Source: GCA-958296115 sp965222445
GTDB lineage: Bacteria > Chloroflexota > Dehalococcoidia > Lucifugimonadales > CAJWER01
DNA: 64,000 nt
Assembly (NCBI GenBank): GCA_965222445.1
Contig: CBDCTY010000002.1
Location: 310,001 to 374,000 of the forward strand
Direction: 5' to 3'
Shown: positions 43,867-52,353 of the stretch, piece by piece
Layout: each line of letters opens with the position of its first letter
Position numbering within the stretch: the first letter of the stretch is position 1
The notes under the pieces: model-generated
Told to the model about the DNA's origin: nothing
The model's input: the letters and a program-made list of their open reading frames with translations, nothing else
The model's database searches: none
Translations under genes and position numbers: made by a program

Positions 43867-45653
43867 CGGCTTGCCGTTCCTGCCTCGGACGGAACGTCGA
43901 ACTCCATCATGACCTCCTCTTGGGGCCGGAGCTGGAGGTCGTATATGCGTCTGTACGCGCCGCCGCTCGCCAGAAGCTCTTTGTGCGTGCCGCGCTCGGC
44001 GATCCGCCCGCTGTCGAGCACTATGATCTCGTCGGCCTTGTGCACGGTGCTCAGCCTGTGGGCGATCACGAAGGTCGTCCGGTCCTTCATCACGGCCTCC
44101 ATGGCCGTGCGGATCTTGTCCTCCGTGTTGGCGTCGACGCTGGCGGTCGAGTCGTCGAGGATCAATATGGGCGGGCTGAGAAGCACGGCCCTGGCTATCG
44201 ACATGCGCTGCCGCTGCCCGCCGGACAGGGTCGAGCCGCGCTCGCCGATCACGGTGTCATATCGCTCATCGAGTCCCCGGATGTAGTCGTCCAGCTGGGC
44301 GACCCGGGCCGCGTCGACTATCTCGTCCATCGACGCGTCCTGGCGGCCGTAGGCGATGTTGTCCCTGATCGAGGCGGCGAACAGGAACACGTCCTGCTGG
44401 ACCATGCCTATGTTCCGCCGGAGGGACTGCAGTGTCGTCTCGCGAATGTCTACTCCGTCGACGGTGATACTCCCCGACGTGACGTCGTAGAACCTGGGCA
44501 GGAGGTTAACTAGGGTGCTCTTGCCGCTGCCGGGCGCGCCCACCAGTGCGATGACCTTGCCGGGATGGGCGTCGATGTCGATGTTCCGCAGGGTCGGCGT
44601 GCGCCCGTCGTAGCTGAACGACACATTACGGAACCGGACGTGCCCCCTGCTCTTCGGCATTTCCTGGGCCCCGTGCGCCTCCTGTACGGGAGACCTGTAG
44701 TCGAGAACCTCGAAGAGGCGCTGGCCGGCGGAGAAGGCCCTGGCGTAGGAGTTGACGACCATGCCGGCGTGCTGCACAGGCATTGAGAGCACCTGCATGT
44801 AGAAGAGGAATCTTGCCAGCTCCCCTGGCGTCAGGTGGCCGTCTATCACCCTCATGCCGCCGATCCACAGGATGAGCCCGATGACCACAAGGTACGCGAA
44901 CACCATGACCGACGTGTTGAGGGCCTGGAGACGGGCTGCGCTGACCATGTCGTCGGAGACCGCCGAGCTGCTCGCCTCGTACTTGGCCTCCTCGTACCGC
45001 TCTGCGGCGAAGGCCTTGACTACGCGGACACCCGTCATGTTCTCTTGGAGAGTGGTGCTGAGGTCGGCCATGTCCTCCTGGACGCGCAGCCAGATCCTCC
45101 TGAGATGCAGCCGGAGGACCGCCGTCAGGACTACCAGGACCGGCATGAAGCTCAGGGCGACGAGGCCCAGCAGCCAGTCGCGCCAGATGAGTATGCCGGC
45201 GGTGGCGAAGAAGAGGATGGCGAAGTAGGGCGACCTGACGAGGCTGGCCATGATGAACATCCTGAAGGCCTCCACGTCGGTGATGGCCCGGGACATCAGG
45301 TTGCCGGTATGGTGGGTATCGTGGAACTTGAAGCTCAGGTTCTGTACGTGGTCGTAGAACCTGTTGCGGATGTCGTAGGCCACGGCCTGGGACAGGCGCT
45401 CGCCGAAGTAGGTCTGGCCGAAGGTCAGTGCGCCTCTGAAGACGCTCACGGCGAGTATCAGGAGGGAGATGCGGAGGATGGTCGCGTCGGAGGCGGCGCC
45501 GCCCTGGAAGACGCGGGCGACCTCGTCGATGGCGCTCCCGAAGAGCCACGGGAGAACGAGGTACGCGGCCGTTGCGCCGGACACGCATAGGAGAGAGATG
45601 GCGAGGAGCCACTTGTGGGCGAAGGTAAGCACTATGATTCGTGCCAGGATCAT
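43863..45653 (-). CDS. ABC exporter half-transporter, degenerate-site subunit
   Basis: A 596-residue partner with the same membrane-ATPase layout. Walker A is GAPGSGKSTLVNLLPRFYDV, the signature is canonical (TLSGGQRQRMSIARA), but the Walker B ends ILILDDSTASVD, with Asp replacing the catalytic Glu. That substitution, complementary to the changed signature of the partner, is the mark of heterodimeric exporters with one inactive ATP site. The start ATG at 45653 lies in the N-terminal helix region. No regulator is adjacent. Confidence 0.92.
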   Translation of the reverse strand: MILARIIVLTFAHKWLLAISLLCVSGATAAYLVLPWLFGSAIDEVARVFQGGAASDATILRISLLILAVSVFRGALTFGQTYFGERLSQAVAYDIRNRFYDHVQNLSFKFHDTHHTGNLMSRAITDVEAFRMFIMASLVRSPYFAILFFATAGILIWRDWLLGLVALSFMPVLVVLTAVLRLHLRRIWLRVQEDMADLSTTLQENMTGVRVVKAFAAERYEEAKYEASSSAVSDDMVSAARLQALNTSVMVFAYLVVIGLILWIGGMRVIDGHLTPGELARFLFYMQVLSMPVQHAGMVVNSYARAFSAGQRLFEVLDYRSPVQEAHGAQEMPKSRGHVRFRNVSFSYDGRTPTLRNIDIDAHPGKVIALVGAPGSGKSTLVNLLPRFYDVTSGSITVDGVDIRETTLQSLRRNIGMVQQDVFLFAASIRDNIAYGRQDASMDEIVDAARVAQLDDYIRGLDERYDTVIGERGSTLSGGQRQRMSIARAVLLSPPILILDDSTASVDANTEDKIRTAMEAVMKDRTTFVIAHRLSTVHKADEIIVLDSGRIAERGTHKELLASGGAYRRIYDLQLRPQEEVMMEFDVPSEAGTASR

Positions 45654-45833
45654 GCCGCGTCGGACTCTGCTCCGGTCCGACAGATGCTCCGGTGGGCCTT
45701 GACTGGATCTGGCGCTCTACTTCGCGTCGAAATCCGCCGCACAACGATACAGTCTACGCCGCCCCCCAACCCGCCTCAAGGTTTTCAGGGGCCTATTTTT
45801 CGTGATTTCTATTTCATTAAGCAGCTTTCGCCA

Positions 45834-48800
45834 TTACTGTGCCATGGTGAAGGTAGAGCCTGCAGGGGTCTTGGTGACCTCGATGCGGACCGGGAAAGCC
45901 TCCTTCACCTGCTCGACGTGGGTGATCACGATGATCTTCTCGAAATCGGCCTGGATCGACTGGATGGCCTCCTTGAGGTGCTCCTGGCCCACGCTGTCGA
46001 GCGATCCGAAACCCTCGTCGATGAACAGGATGGGCAGCGGCGCGCCCGACCTGCGGGCCAGGAGCTTCGAGAGGGCGATGCGAAGGGCGAAGTTGATCCT
46101 GAACGCCTCGCCGCCGCTGAACATCTCGTAGCTGCGGGTGCCGACCTCGTCGGAGGTGCGAATATCGAGCTCTTCGGAAGCCACGCCCCGAACACGGCGC
46201 CCCTCCATGATCTGGAGCTTGAGCGACATGCGGTTCTCGGTGAGCCTCCCCAATAGCTCGTTCGCGTCGTCCTGAATCTGCGGTATCGCGTTCTCGATCA
46301 TGAGCGCCTGGATGCCATTCCGCCCGAAGGCCGTGGCGAGCTCGTCGTATATGGACTTGCGGTCGGCGAGCTCACTGCGCTCGGCCTGCAGGCGTTCGAT
46401 CTCGGTTTGCAGCCGGTCGAGACGGCCAAGCTCCCGGCGAAGTCGTCCCTCCTCGATGGCGGCCTCCCGGACCTGCTCCTCCAGCGAATCGCGGCTCTCC
46501 CTGGCCTCCCGGAGCTCGCGCTCCATGGCGGGCATGGAAACCACTTCGACGCGCAGCTCTTCCCGCCGATTTCGGTCTGCCTGCAGGTCCGAACGCCGCC
46601 TGTCCAGCATCCTTGTGTTGGAGGTCAGGGATTCACGCTCACGCGGCAGGGCCTCCGTTGCCTCGTCGAGCTTGCGGTTGAGCTCGTAGTAGGGTTCGAG
46701 CTCGGCAGCCGTCGCCCGGGCGGTGCGGTACTCCTCGGCATCGTAGCCGAGCTCCTCCAGGCTGGCTCTGAGCGCTGTTGCCTGCCGGCGCTCCCCCTGT
46801 GCGAAGGCCTCAGTCGAGATGGTCCGGCTCAACTCCTGCAGGCGTTGGCGCTGGGGACCGAGCTCTTCGGACGCCCGCCTCGACTCAGCCAGCTCCGCTT
46901 CGAGCACGGCCCTCTTCGACCTGAGCGCCGTGCGTCCACTGTTCAGCTCCGCCTGTCCGGCCTCGACATTCTTTCGGATATCGGCGATGGTGCGCTCGAT
47001 CTCCCTACGCAACTCAGGATCGTAGTCGACCGCGGCCAGCTCCTCCTCGATCTCCCGGAGCCTCGCCCTCTCGTCATGGGCGAAGCTGCCTGCGCTCAGA
47101 TTGGCGCGAAGCTGGGCGAGGCACGCCTCCGCGGTGACCAGTTCCTCTTTCGCCTTACCCGCGTCGTTGAGACGGGACCGCAGGGTAGCAATTTCACCGT
47201 CGGCGCGACTCTTGCGCTTGGAAATGCTGGCCTCCCTTTCGAGTACCTGTCCCGATAGCTGCTTGTGCCTGTTGTAGAGCTCCCTTAATTCGGCGTCGTA
47301 TTGAAGGTAGCGCCGCTTCTGGTCAAGGCCCTGCGTCTCGTACTCGGCCCTGAGATGCTCCTTGCCGTCGGGCCCCAGGGGATGCTTGCACACGGGGCAC
47401 TCGGCCTCGTCTTCGTCAAGAATGTTGAAGTTGCGTCGGCCCTCTTCCATGTCGGCCTTGAGGGTCTCGTTAGCTTGGCGAAGATAGACCAGGCGGCCGT
47501 CCACTCTCTCGAGCTCGCGTCGGCTCGCGTCTAGATCATTAGTCTCGGAGTCGAGCTTCCTTGCCTCGTTGGTGAAGTCTTGAAGCTGCCGCTTGATCGG
47601 GTCGATCGTGTCGGCGGCCTGCTTCAACTCGGCGGTCCTCCGCGACTGGTGCTTGACCTGAGCCGTTAGCTGCGCCTCCTGGACGGCTATCTCGCGTTCG
47701 ACCTCCGCCTTGCGGGCCTCGATCTCGGTCCTCGCCTCCAATGCGCTATTCAGGACGTCCCGGTCCCTGCTCAGCCTCTCGATCTCGCGCCTATGCTCTT
47801 CGATGCCCGACTCCGCCTGGTCGAGTGCCTCCTCATCCTGCGCGACCCTGGCTATCTCGGACTCGATGCCGGGCGCCCTGGCCGCTTTGGGATCCAGCTC
47901 GTCGACGATCCTGGAGCGGACTCGCTCCCTGTCGCCCGAGAGCCGTGTGCGCTCCACGGCGATGGCCTTGTCCAGCTCGGAGATCTTGCCCTCGAGATCG
48001 GCCGCCGCGAGTGAGGCGTCGCGAAGGCGCTCGGCGGTGCTGCGAGCCTCGGACAGCCTCTCGTAGCCTCGGTGGATCTCGGCCTCCCTACAGATCAGCT
48101 CCTCGGCGGCTGCCACTCGCCTGCGGCTGTCCGGGATGCGCCGGGCGATCTCGGCCATATCCTCCTCGGCGTTGGCGATGCGTCGTTCCATCTCGTGCAG
48201 CTCGCTTGCCCTGGCGCGGAGGGCGGCGACGGCCTCGTCGAGCCGGCGGTGGCGCGCCTGTGCATCCTCCGTCCGGGCTTCCAGAGCCTTCATTCGCTCG
48301 CCAATCGCAGCGAGGCCCTGCTCGTGCTCTTCCCGCCCGGCCACCTCTTCCCTGCGGAGGTCCACGCCGGTGTCGGCCCTGTCGATCTGCCCCTGTATGC
48401 CGCGGCTGTGTTGCTTGGCCCGCTCTTCCAGGGTCTCGTAGTAGGCCAGGTCGAGCACCTCGGCGAGTACCTCCTTGCGTTTCGCGGGCGTGCTGGCGGT
48501 GAACATGTCGGCCTTGCCCTGGAGCAGGAACGCCGTGTTCACGAACGTCTCGTAGTCCAAGTTCAGGATGTCGCGAATGTGCTCCTCGGTCTCACGGACT
48601 GAGTTGAGCGTGTGGGGAGTGAATCCGGCGCCCGACCAGACGGCGAGCTCGAGGATTGTGTGGCCCTGGGCTCCCCGCCGCGCGTACCTGCGGCTGACCC
48701 TGTACCGCTGGGACCTTGCCGAGAACTCCAGCTCGACGGCCATGTCCCCGAGGCCCTGGTGGATCAGGTCGTCCTGCCTGCGGGCCCGGGACTGGCCCCA

Positions 48801-48950
48801 CAGGGCCCACGTGATGCTGTCGAGGAGGGCGGACTTGCCGTGGCCGTTGTCTCCGGAGAGACAGGCGACGTGGACGCCTTGCAGATCGAGCTCCGGGACA
48901 TTGTCCCGGTAGCACATGAAATTCTTGACTTGGAGCTTGAGGGGGATCAA
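45834..48950 (-). CDS. Rad50/SbcC-type SMC-like ATPase
   Basis: A 1038-residue DNA-repair ATPase. Walker A (GDNGHGKSALLDSITW, about residues 33-48) and the Q-loop FLLQGKADMFTASTPAKRKE open the head. Two long coiled-coil arms flank a zinc hook (CPVCKHPLG, about residue 525), and the head closes with signature FSGGEAFRINFALRIALSKL and Walker B PILFIDEGFGSLD. The TTG at 48950 is chosen because the homologous start IPLKLQVKNFMCYR follows it; the longer frame from 48989 lacks a ribosome site. The nuclease partner SbcD/Mre11 is not adjacent, which is unusual. Confidence 0.9.
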   Translation of the reverse strand: MIPLKLQVKNFMCYRDNVPELDLQGVHVACLSGDNGHGKSALLDSITWALWGQSRARRQDDLIHQGLGDMAVELEFSARSQRYRVSRRYARRGAQGHTILELAVWSGAGFTPHTLNSVRETEEHIRDILNLDYETFVNTAFLLQGKADMFTASTPAKRKEVLAEVLDLAYYETLEERAKQHSRGIQGQIDRADTGVDLRREEVAGREEHEQGLAAIGERMKALEARTEDAQARHRRLDEAVAALRARASELHEMERRIANAEEDMAEIARRIPDSRRRVAAAEELICREAEIHRGYERLSEARSTAERLRDASLAAADLEGKISELDKAIAVERTRLSGDRERVRSRIVDELDPKAARAPGIESEIARVAQDEEALDQAESGIEEHRREIERLSRDRDVLNSALEARTEIEARKAEVEREIAVQEAQLTAQVKHQSRRTAELKQAADTIDPIKRQLQDFTNEARKLDSETNDLDASRRELERVDGRLVYLRQANETLKADMEEGRRNFNILDEDEAECPVCKHPLGPDGKEHLRAEYETQGLDQKRRYLQYDAELRELYNRHKQLSGQVLEREASISKRKSRADGEIATLRSRLNDAGKAKEELVTAEACLAQLRANLSAGSFAHDERARLREIEEELAAVDYDPELRREIERTIADIRKNVEAGQAELNSGRTALRSKRAVLEAELAESRRASEELGPQRQRLQELSRTISTEAFAQGERRQATALRASLEELGYDAEEYRTARATAAELEPYYELNRKLDEATEALPRERESLTSNTRMLDRRRSDLQADRNRREELRVEVVSMPAMERELREARESRDSLEEQVREAAIEEGRLRRELGRLDRLQTEIERLQAERSELADRKSIYDELATAFGRNGIQALMIENAIPQIQDDANELLGRLTENRMSLKLQIMEGRRVRGVASEELDIRTSDEVGTRSYEMFSGGEAFRINFALRIALSKLLARRSGAPLPILFIDEGFGSLDSVGQEHLKEAIQSIQADFEKIIVITHVEQVKEAFPVRIEVTKTPAGSTFTMAQ

Positions 48951-49147
48951 TCGGACGTGAGTATATGCAGGCCGCCCGGACGCCGTCAACGATACCCGCT
49001 TCTATGCGATGATACTATTGAGGGGCTTTCGCATATCCTTCGCTAGGGTCCAGGCCCTTCGATACGATCAGGCGAACGAAGGACTCCGGGCGAGAATTTT
49101 GACTAGGTAGCTCCAGGCGGCGCGAACACAGGGGGGCCGGGTCGAGG

Positions 49148-51013
49148 ATGGTCAGCCAAGCCAAGCGGAATGTGATGGTGCTCCCCCCCGGGAAGCGGGA
49201 CTTCTCGGAGCTGCTGCGCGCCGCTCCCCCAAGGCCCGGCGTGTACCTAATGCGGGACAAGCTGGGCGGGGTCCTGTACGTCGGGAAGGCGGGGAACCTC
49301 CGTAACAGGCTCCGGAGCTACTTCGGGAAGAAGGCCGGGCCGGACCCAAAGATCAGGAGCATGATTCCCCAGATCGCCGACTTCGAGTTCATCCTCACGG
49401 AGTCGGACGAGGAGGCGGTGCTGCTCGAGTGCAACCTCATCAAGGAGAACAAGCCGCCTTACAACTCGCGCCTGAAGGACGACAAGAGCTACCCGTTCAT
49501 CAAGATCGACACGTCGGAGGACTTCCCGCGAGTCTACGTAACGCGGGACCAGACCGGCGACGGCTCCCTGTATTTCGGCCCCTACGCCAGCGCCTACAGC
49601 GTTCGCAGGACCCTGGCGCTGCTCAAGAAGCTCTTCCCCTACCGCTCATGCACCAAGACTATCACGGGTACGGACGCGCGGCCTTGCCTCGACTACCACA
49701 TCAACAGGTGCGTCGGCCCGTGCATCGGCGCGGTCGACAAGGAAGAGTACGGGGAGGTCATCGAGCATGTGACGCTGTTCCTGAAGGGCCGGACCGACAG
49801 GGTGGCAAAGCAGGTTGCGCGGCAGATGACGGAGGCGGCGGAGCGCCTGGAGTTCGAGCGTGCCGCTGCGCTGCGGGACCAGTACAGGGCCATCGAGCAA
49901 GTGAGCGCCGGCCAGAAGGTGCTGCACCTTAGCCCCGAGAGCATAGACGCGATAGGGCTGGCGCGCGAGGGCGGCGAGGCCTGGGTCGAGGTCTTCTTCA
50001 TCAGGGAGGGGAAGCTGGTCGGACGCGACAACTTCATCATGGCGAGCCCGGCGGAGGACGAGCCGGGGGCCGTGATCACGGCGTTCGTCGAGCAGTTCTA
50101 CAGCGCCAGCCCCTTCGTGCCGCCCCGGATTCTGACCCAGCATCCCACGGTCGAGACGGAGGCCCTGGAGTCGTGGCTGGGACAGAAGCGCCAGGGCAGG
50201 GTCAGGGTGTACGTCCCACAGCGTGGCGAGAAGCGGAAGCTCGTTGAGATGGTGGCGGAGAACGCCACCGAGGGGCTGGAGCAGCTCAGGGTCCGCCGCG
50301 TTGCGCGGGGAGACTCGGAGGAGGGTATCGCCGAACTGCAGGAGGCGCTGAGTCTGCCACGTCCGCCCACGAGGATCGAGTGCTACGACATCTCCAATAC
50401 GCGGGGCACGAATCCCGTGGGAAGCATGGTCGTCTTCGAGGCGGGCAAGCCCCTGCCGAAGCACTACCGCCGCTTCAAGATCAAGTCCGTCGACGGCATC
50501 GACGACTACTCGATGATGCGGGAGGTGCTGACGAGGCGGTTCAAGCGGATGGGCAAGAACGGCGGCTCTGGGCAGGACGCGTGGGAGACCGTGCCCGACC
50601 TGGTGCTCATAGACGGGGGGAGAGGCCATCTCGGGGCGGCGCTGCAGGTCTTCCTGGAGCTGGGTGTGGAGTCGGTGCCGCTGGCGAGCCTGGCCAAGGA
50701 GAACGAGGAGCTATTCGTGCCGGAGACGCCGGAGCCGATAGTGCTGCCGCGGGGCTCCAAGGCGCTCTTCCTGGTGCAGCGCGCCCGCGACGAGGCCCAT
50801 CGATTCGCCATAACCTTCCACCGCCAGCGCCGCTCGAAGGCGTCGGCTTCGTCGGCCCTGGACGGCGTCCCGGGCATCGGCCCGAAGCGGCGGCGTCTGC
50901 TCCTGCGGACGTTCGGCTCCGTCAAGGGCATCCGCGAGGCCGAGGCCGATGAGATAGCGGCGGTGCCGGGCATAACCGCGAAGCTGGCCGGGAGGCTGAA
51001 GGAGTACCTGTAG
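49148..51013 (+). CDS. uvrC: Excinuclease ABC subunit C
   Basis: A 621-residue nucleotide-excision-repair nuclease making both incisions with UvrB. It has the GIY-YIG domain (PGVYLMRDKLGGVLYVGKAG, YFGKK, residues ~28-105), the Cys-rich segment PCLDYHINRCVGPC, a UVR motif (LEFERAAALRDQYRAIEQ), the RNase H-like C-terminal nuclease (ECYDISNTRGTNPVGSMVVF, PDLVLIDGGRGHLGAAL) and the tandem HhH (LDGVPGIGPKRRRLLLRTFG). The ATG at 49148 is used; the homologous core starts ~20 residues later. Divergent from the SbcC-like gene, so both repair genes share an upstream region. Confidence 0.95.
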   Translation: MVSQAKRNVMVLPPGKRDFSELLRAAPPRPGVYLMRDKLGGVLYVGKAGNLRNRLRSYFGKKAGPDPKIRSMIPQIADFEFILTESDEEAVLLECNLIKENKPPYNSRLKDDKSYPFIKIDTSEDFPRVYVTRDQTGDGSLYFGPYASAYSVRRTLALLKKLFPYRSCTKTITGTDARPCLDYHINRCVGPCIGAVDKEEYGEVIEHVTLFLKGRTDRVAKQVARQMTEAAERLEFERAAALRDQYRAIEQVSAGQKVLHLSPESIDAIGLAREGGEAWVEVFFIREGKLVGRDNFIMASPAEDEPGAVITAFVEQFYSASPFVPPRILTQHPTVETEALESWLGQKRQGRVRVYVPQRGEKRKLVEMVAENATEGLEQLRVRRVARGDSEEGIAELQEALSLPRPPTRIECYDISNTRGTNPVGSMVVFEAGKPLPKHYRRFKIKSVDGIDDYSMMREVLTRRFKRMGKNGGSGQDAWETVPDLVLIDGGRGHLGAALQVFLELGVESVPLASLAKENEELFVPETPEPIVLPRGSKALFLVQRARDEAHRFAITFHRQRRSKASASSALDGVPGIGPKRRRLLLRTFGSVKGIREAEADEIAAVPGITAKLAGRLKEYL

Positions 51014-51057
51014 CGACGTCGCTACACGACCCGTCTGGGCCGGACCCTCCCGGTGGT

Positions 51058-51151
51058 TTTGCGGAGAATATAGGCGCTAAACGCCGCATCATATGCGGGG
51101 ATTATTGCTATTTGCGGAGAATGCGGATATTATATCCGCATATGATGCGGC
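51058..51151. promoter_or_regulatory. Palindrome-rich operator region of the Fic gene
   Basis: Contains a direct repeat TTTGCGGAGAAT (51058-51069 and 51111-51122), a perfect 19-bp palindrome TGCGGATATTATATCCGCA (51122-51140), and a 16-bp inverted pair GCCGCATCATATGCGG (51083-51098) / CCGCATATGATGCGGC (51136-51151). The last copy overlaps the Fic start codons, so a bound protein would block transcription or translation. Confidence 0.75.
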
Positions 51152-52260
51152 GAAAATATATCCACGACCATCCCGACTGGCCCAATCTCCGGTGGGACGA
51201 GGGCGGCTTGGCCGAGCCGCTGGCGGACGTGCGGCATCGTCAGGGCCGCCTCATCGGCCGCATGGAGGCGTTGGGTTTCGATCTCCGGCAGGAGGCCGTC
51301 CTCGAGACCCTCACGGGCGACGTGGTCAAGAGCAGCGAGATCGAGGGGGAGAGGCTCGACGGGGAGCAGGTGCGCTCCTCGGTCGCCCGCCGCCTGGGGA
51401 TGGACATCGGCGGTCTCAGGCACGTGGACCGCAACGTCGACGGCATCGTCGAGATGATGATGGACGCAACCTCGAACTACGCCCTGCCCCTTACGGCGGA
51501 GCGCCTGCACGCCTGGCATTCTTCGCTGTTCCCCAGCGGCCAGAGCGGCATGAGGCGAATAACGGTCGGCGGATGGCGCGACGACAGTGCCGGGCCGATG
51601 CAGGTGGTCTCAGGGCCCATGGGCCGCGAGCGTGTGCACTACGAGGCACCGCCCGCCGCGAGGCTCGATGCGGAGATGGGGGCCTTCCTGGGCTGGTTCA
51701 ACGCGCCCGCGGAGATCGACGGGGTGCTCAAGGCGGGATTGGCCCACCTTTGGTTCGTGACGATCCATCCCTTCGACGACGGCAATGGACGGATAGCGCG
51801 GGCCGTGGCGGACATGGCACTGGCGCGCTCGGAAGGCAGCCCGCAGCGGTTCTACAGCATGTCGTCGCAGATCATGCGGGAGCGGGACGACTACTACGAC
51901 ATCCTCGAGCGGACACAGAGGGGGACGATGGACGTCTCCGGATGGCAGGAGTGGTTCCTGGCCTGTCTCGGTCGGGCCATCGACGACGCCCAGGCGACGC
52001 TGTCGGGCGTTCTTGCGAAAGCGCGGTTCTGGGAGCACGCCGCCCGCGTCCATCTCAACGGGCGCCAGCGCCTCGTCGTGGGCCGCCTGTTGGATGGGGA
52101 GTTTCGGGGCAAGCTCACGACTTCGAAGTGGGCAAAGCTGGGGAAGTGCTCGCAGGATACCGCCCTGCGGGACATCCAGGACCTGATGGCGCACGGCATC
52201 TTGGCCCGAAGCCGGGAGGGCGGGCGGAGCACGAGCTACGACCTGGTGCAACCGTCGTAA
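51142..52260 (+). CDS. Fic-family protein with winged-helix C-terminus
   Basis: About 372 residues. An N-terminal DUF4172-like region (DHPDWPNLRWDE) is followed by the inhibitory helix motif SSEIEGERLD, the Fic core with HPFDDGNGRIARAVADMAL (complete HxFx(D/E)GNGRxxR), and a C-terminal helix-turn-helix (LTTSKWAKLGKCSQDTALRD). The upstream inhibitory Ser...Glu-Gly makes this a class II Fic AMP-transferase, normally self-inhibited. Start is ATG 51142 or 51145, inside the operator palindromes; the longer frame from 51112 is less likely. Autoregulation through the winged helix is inferred. Target protein unknown. Confidence 0.88.
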   Translation: MMRRKYIHDHPDWPNLRWDEGGLAEPLADVRHRQGRLIGRMEALGFDLRQEAVLETLTGDVVKSSEIEGERLDGEQVRSSVARRLGMDIGGLRHVDRNVDGIVEMMMDATSNYALPLTAERLHAWHSSLFPSGQSGMRRITVGGWRDDSAGPMQVVSGPMGRERVHYEAPPAARLDAEMGAFLGWFNAPAEIDGVLKAGLAHLWFVTIHPFDDGNGRIARAVADMALARSEGSPQRFYSMSSQIMRERDDYYDILERTQRGTMDVSGWQEWFLACLGRAIDDAQATLSGVLAKARFWEHAARVHLNGRQRLVVGRLLDGEFRGKLTTSKWAKLGKCSQDTALRDIQDLMAHGILARSREGGRSTSYDLVQPS

Positions 52261-52280
52261 GAGACTAGAGCGTCCGTAGC

Positions 52281-52335
52281 TGTCACCCTCACCCCAGCCC
52301 TCTCCCGTCAAGGGCCCGTCAAGGGAGAGGGGGCT
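52281..52335. repeat. CCCTCACCCCAGCCCTCTCCC-type hairpin repeat
   Basis: Between the convergent Fic and BNR genes; GCCCTCTCCCGTCAAGGGCC...GGGAGAGGG can form a stem and may act as a shared terminator. Related text is at 60430 and 13000. Confidence 0.5.
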
Positions 52336-52353
52336 CCCCGCTCGGTGGAGGGC

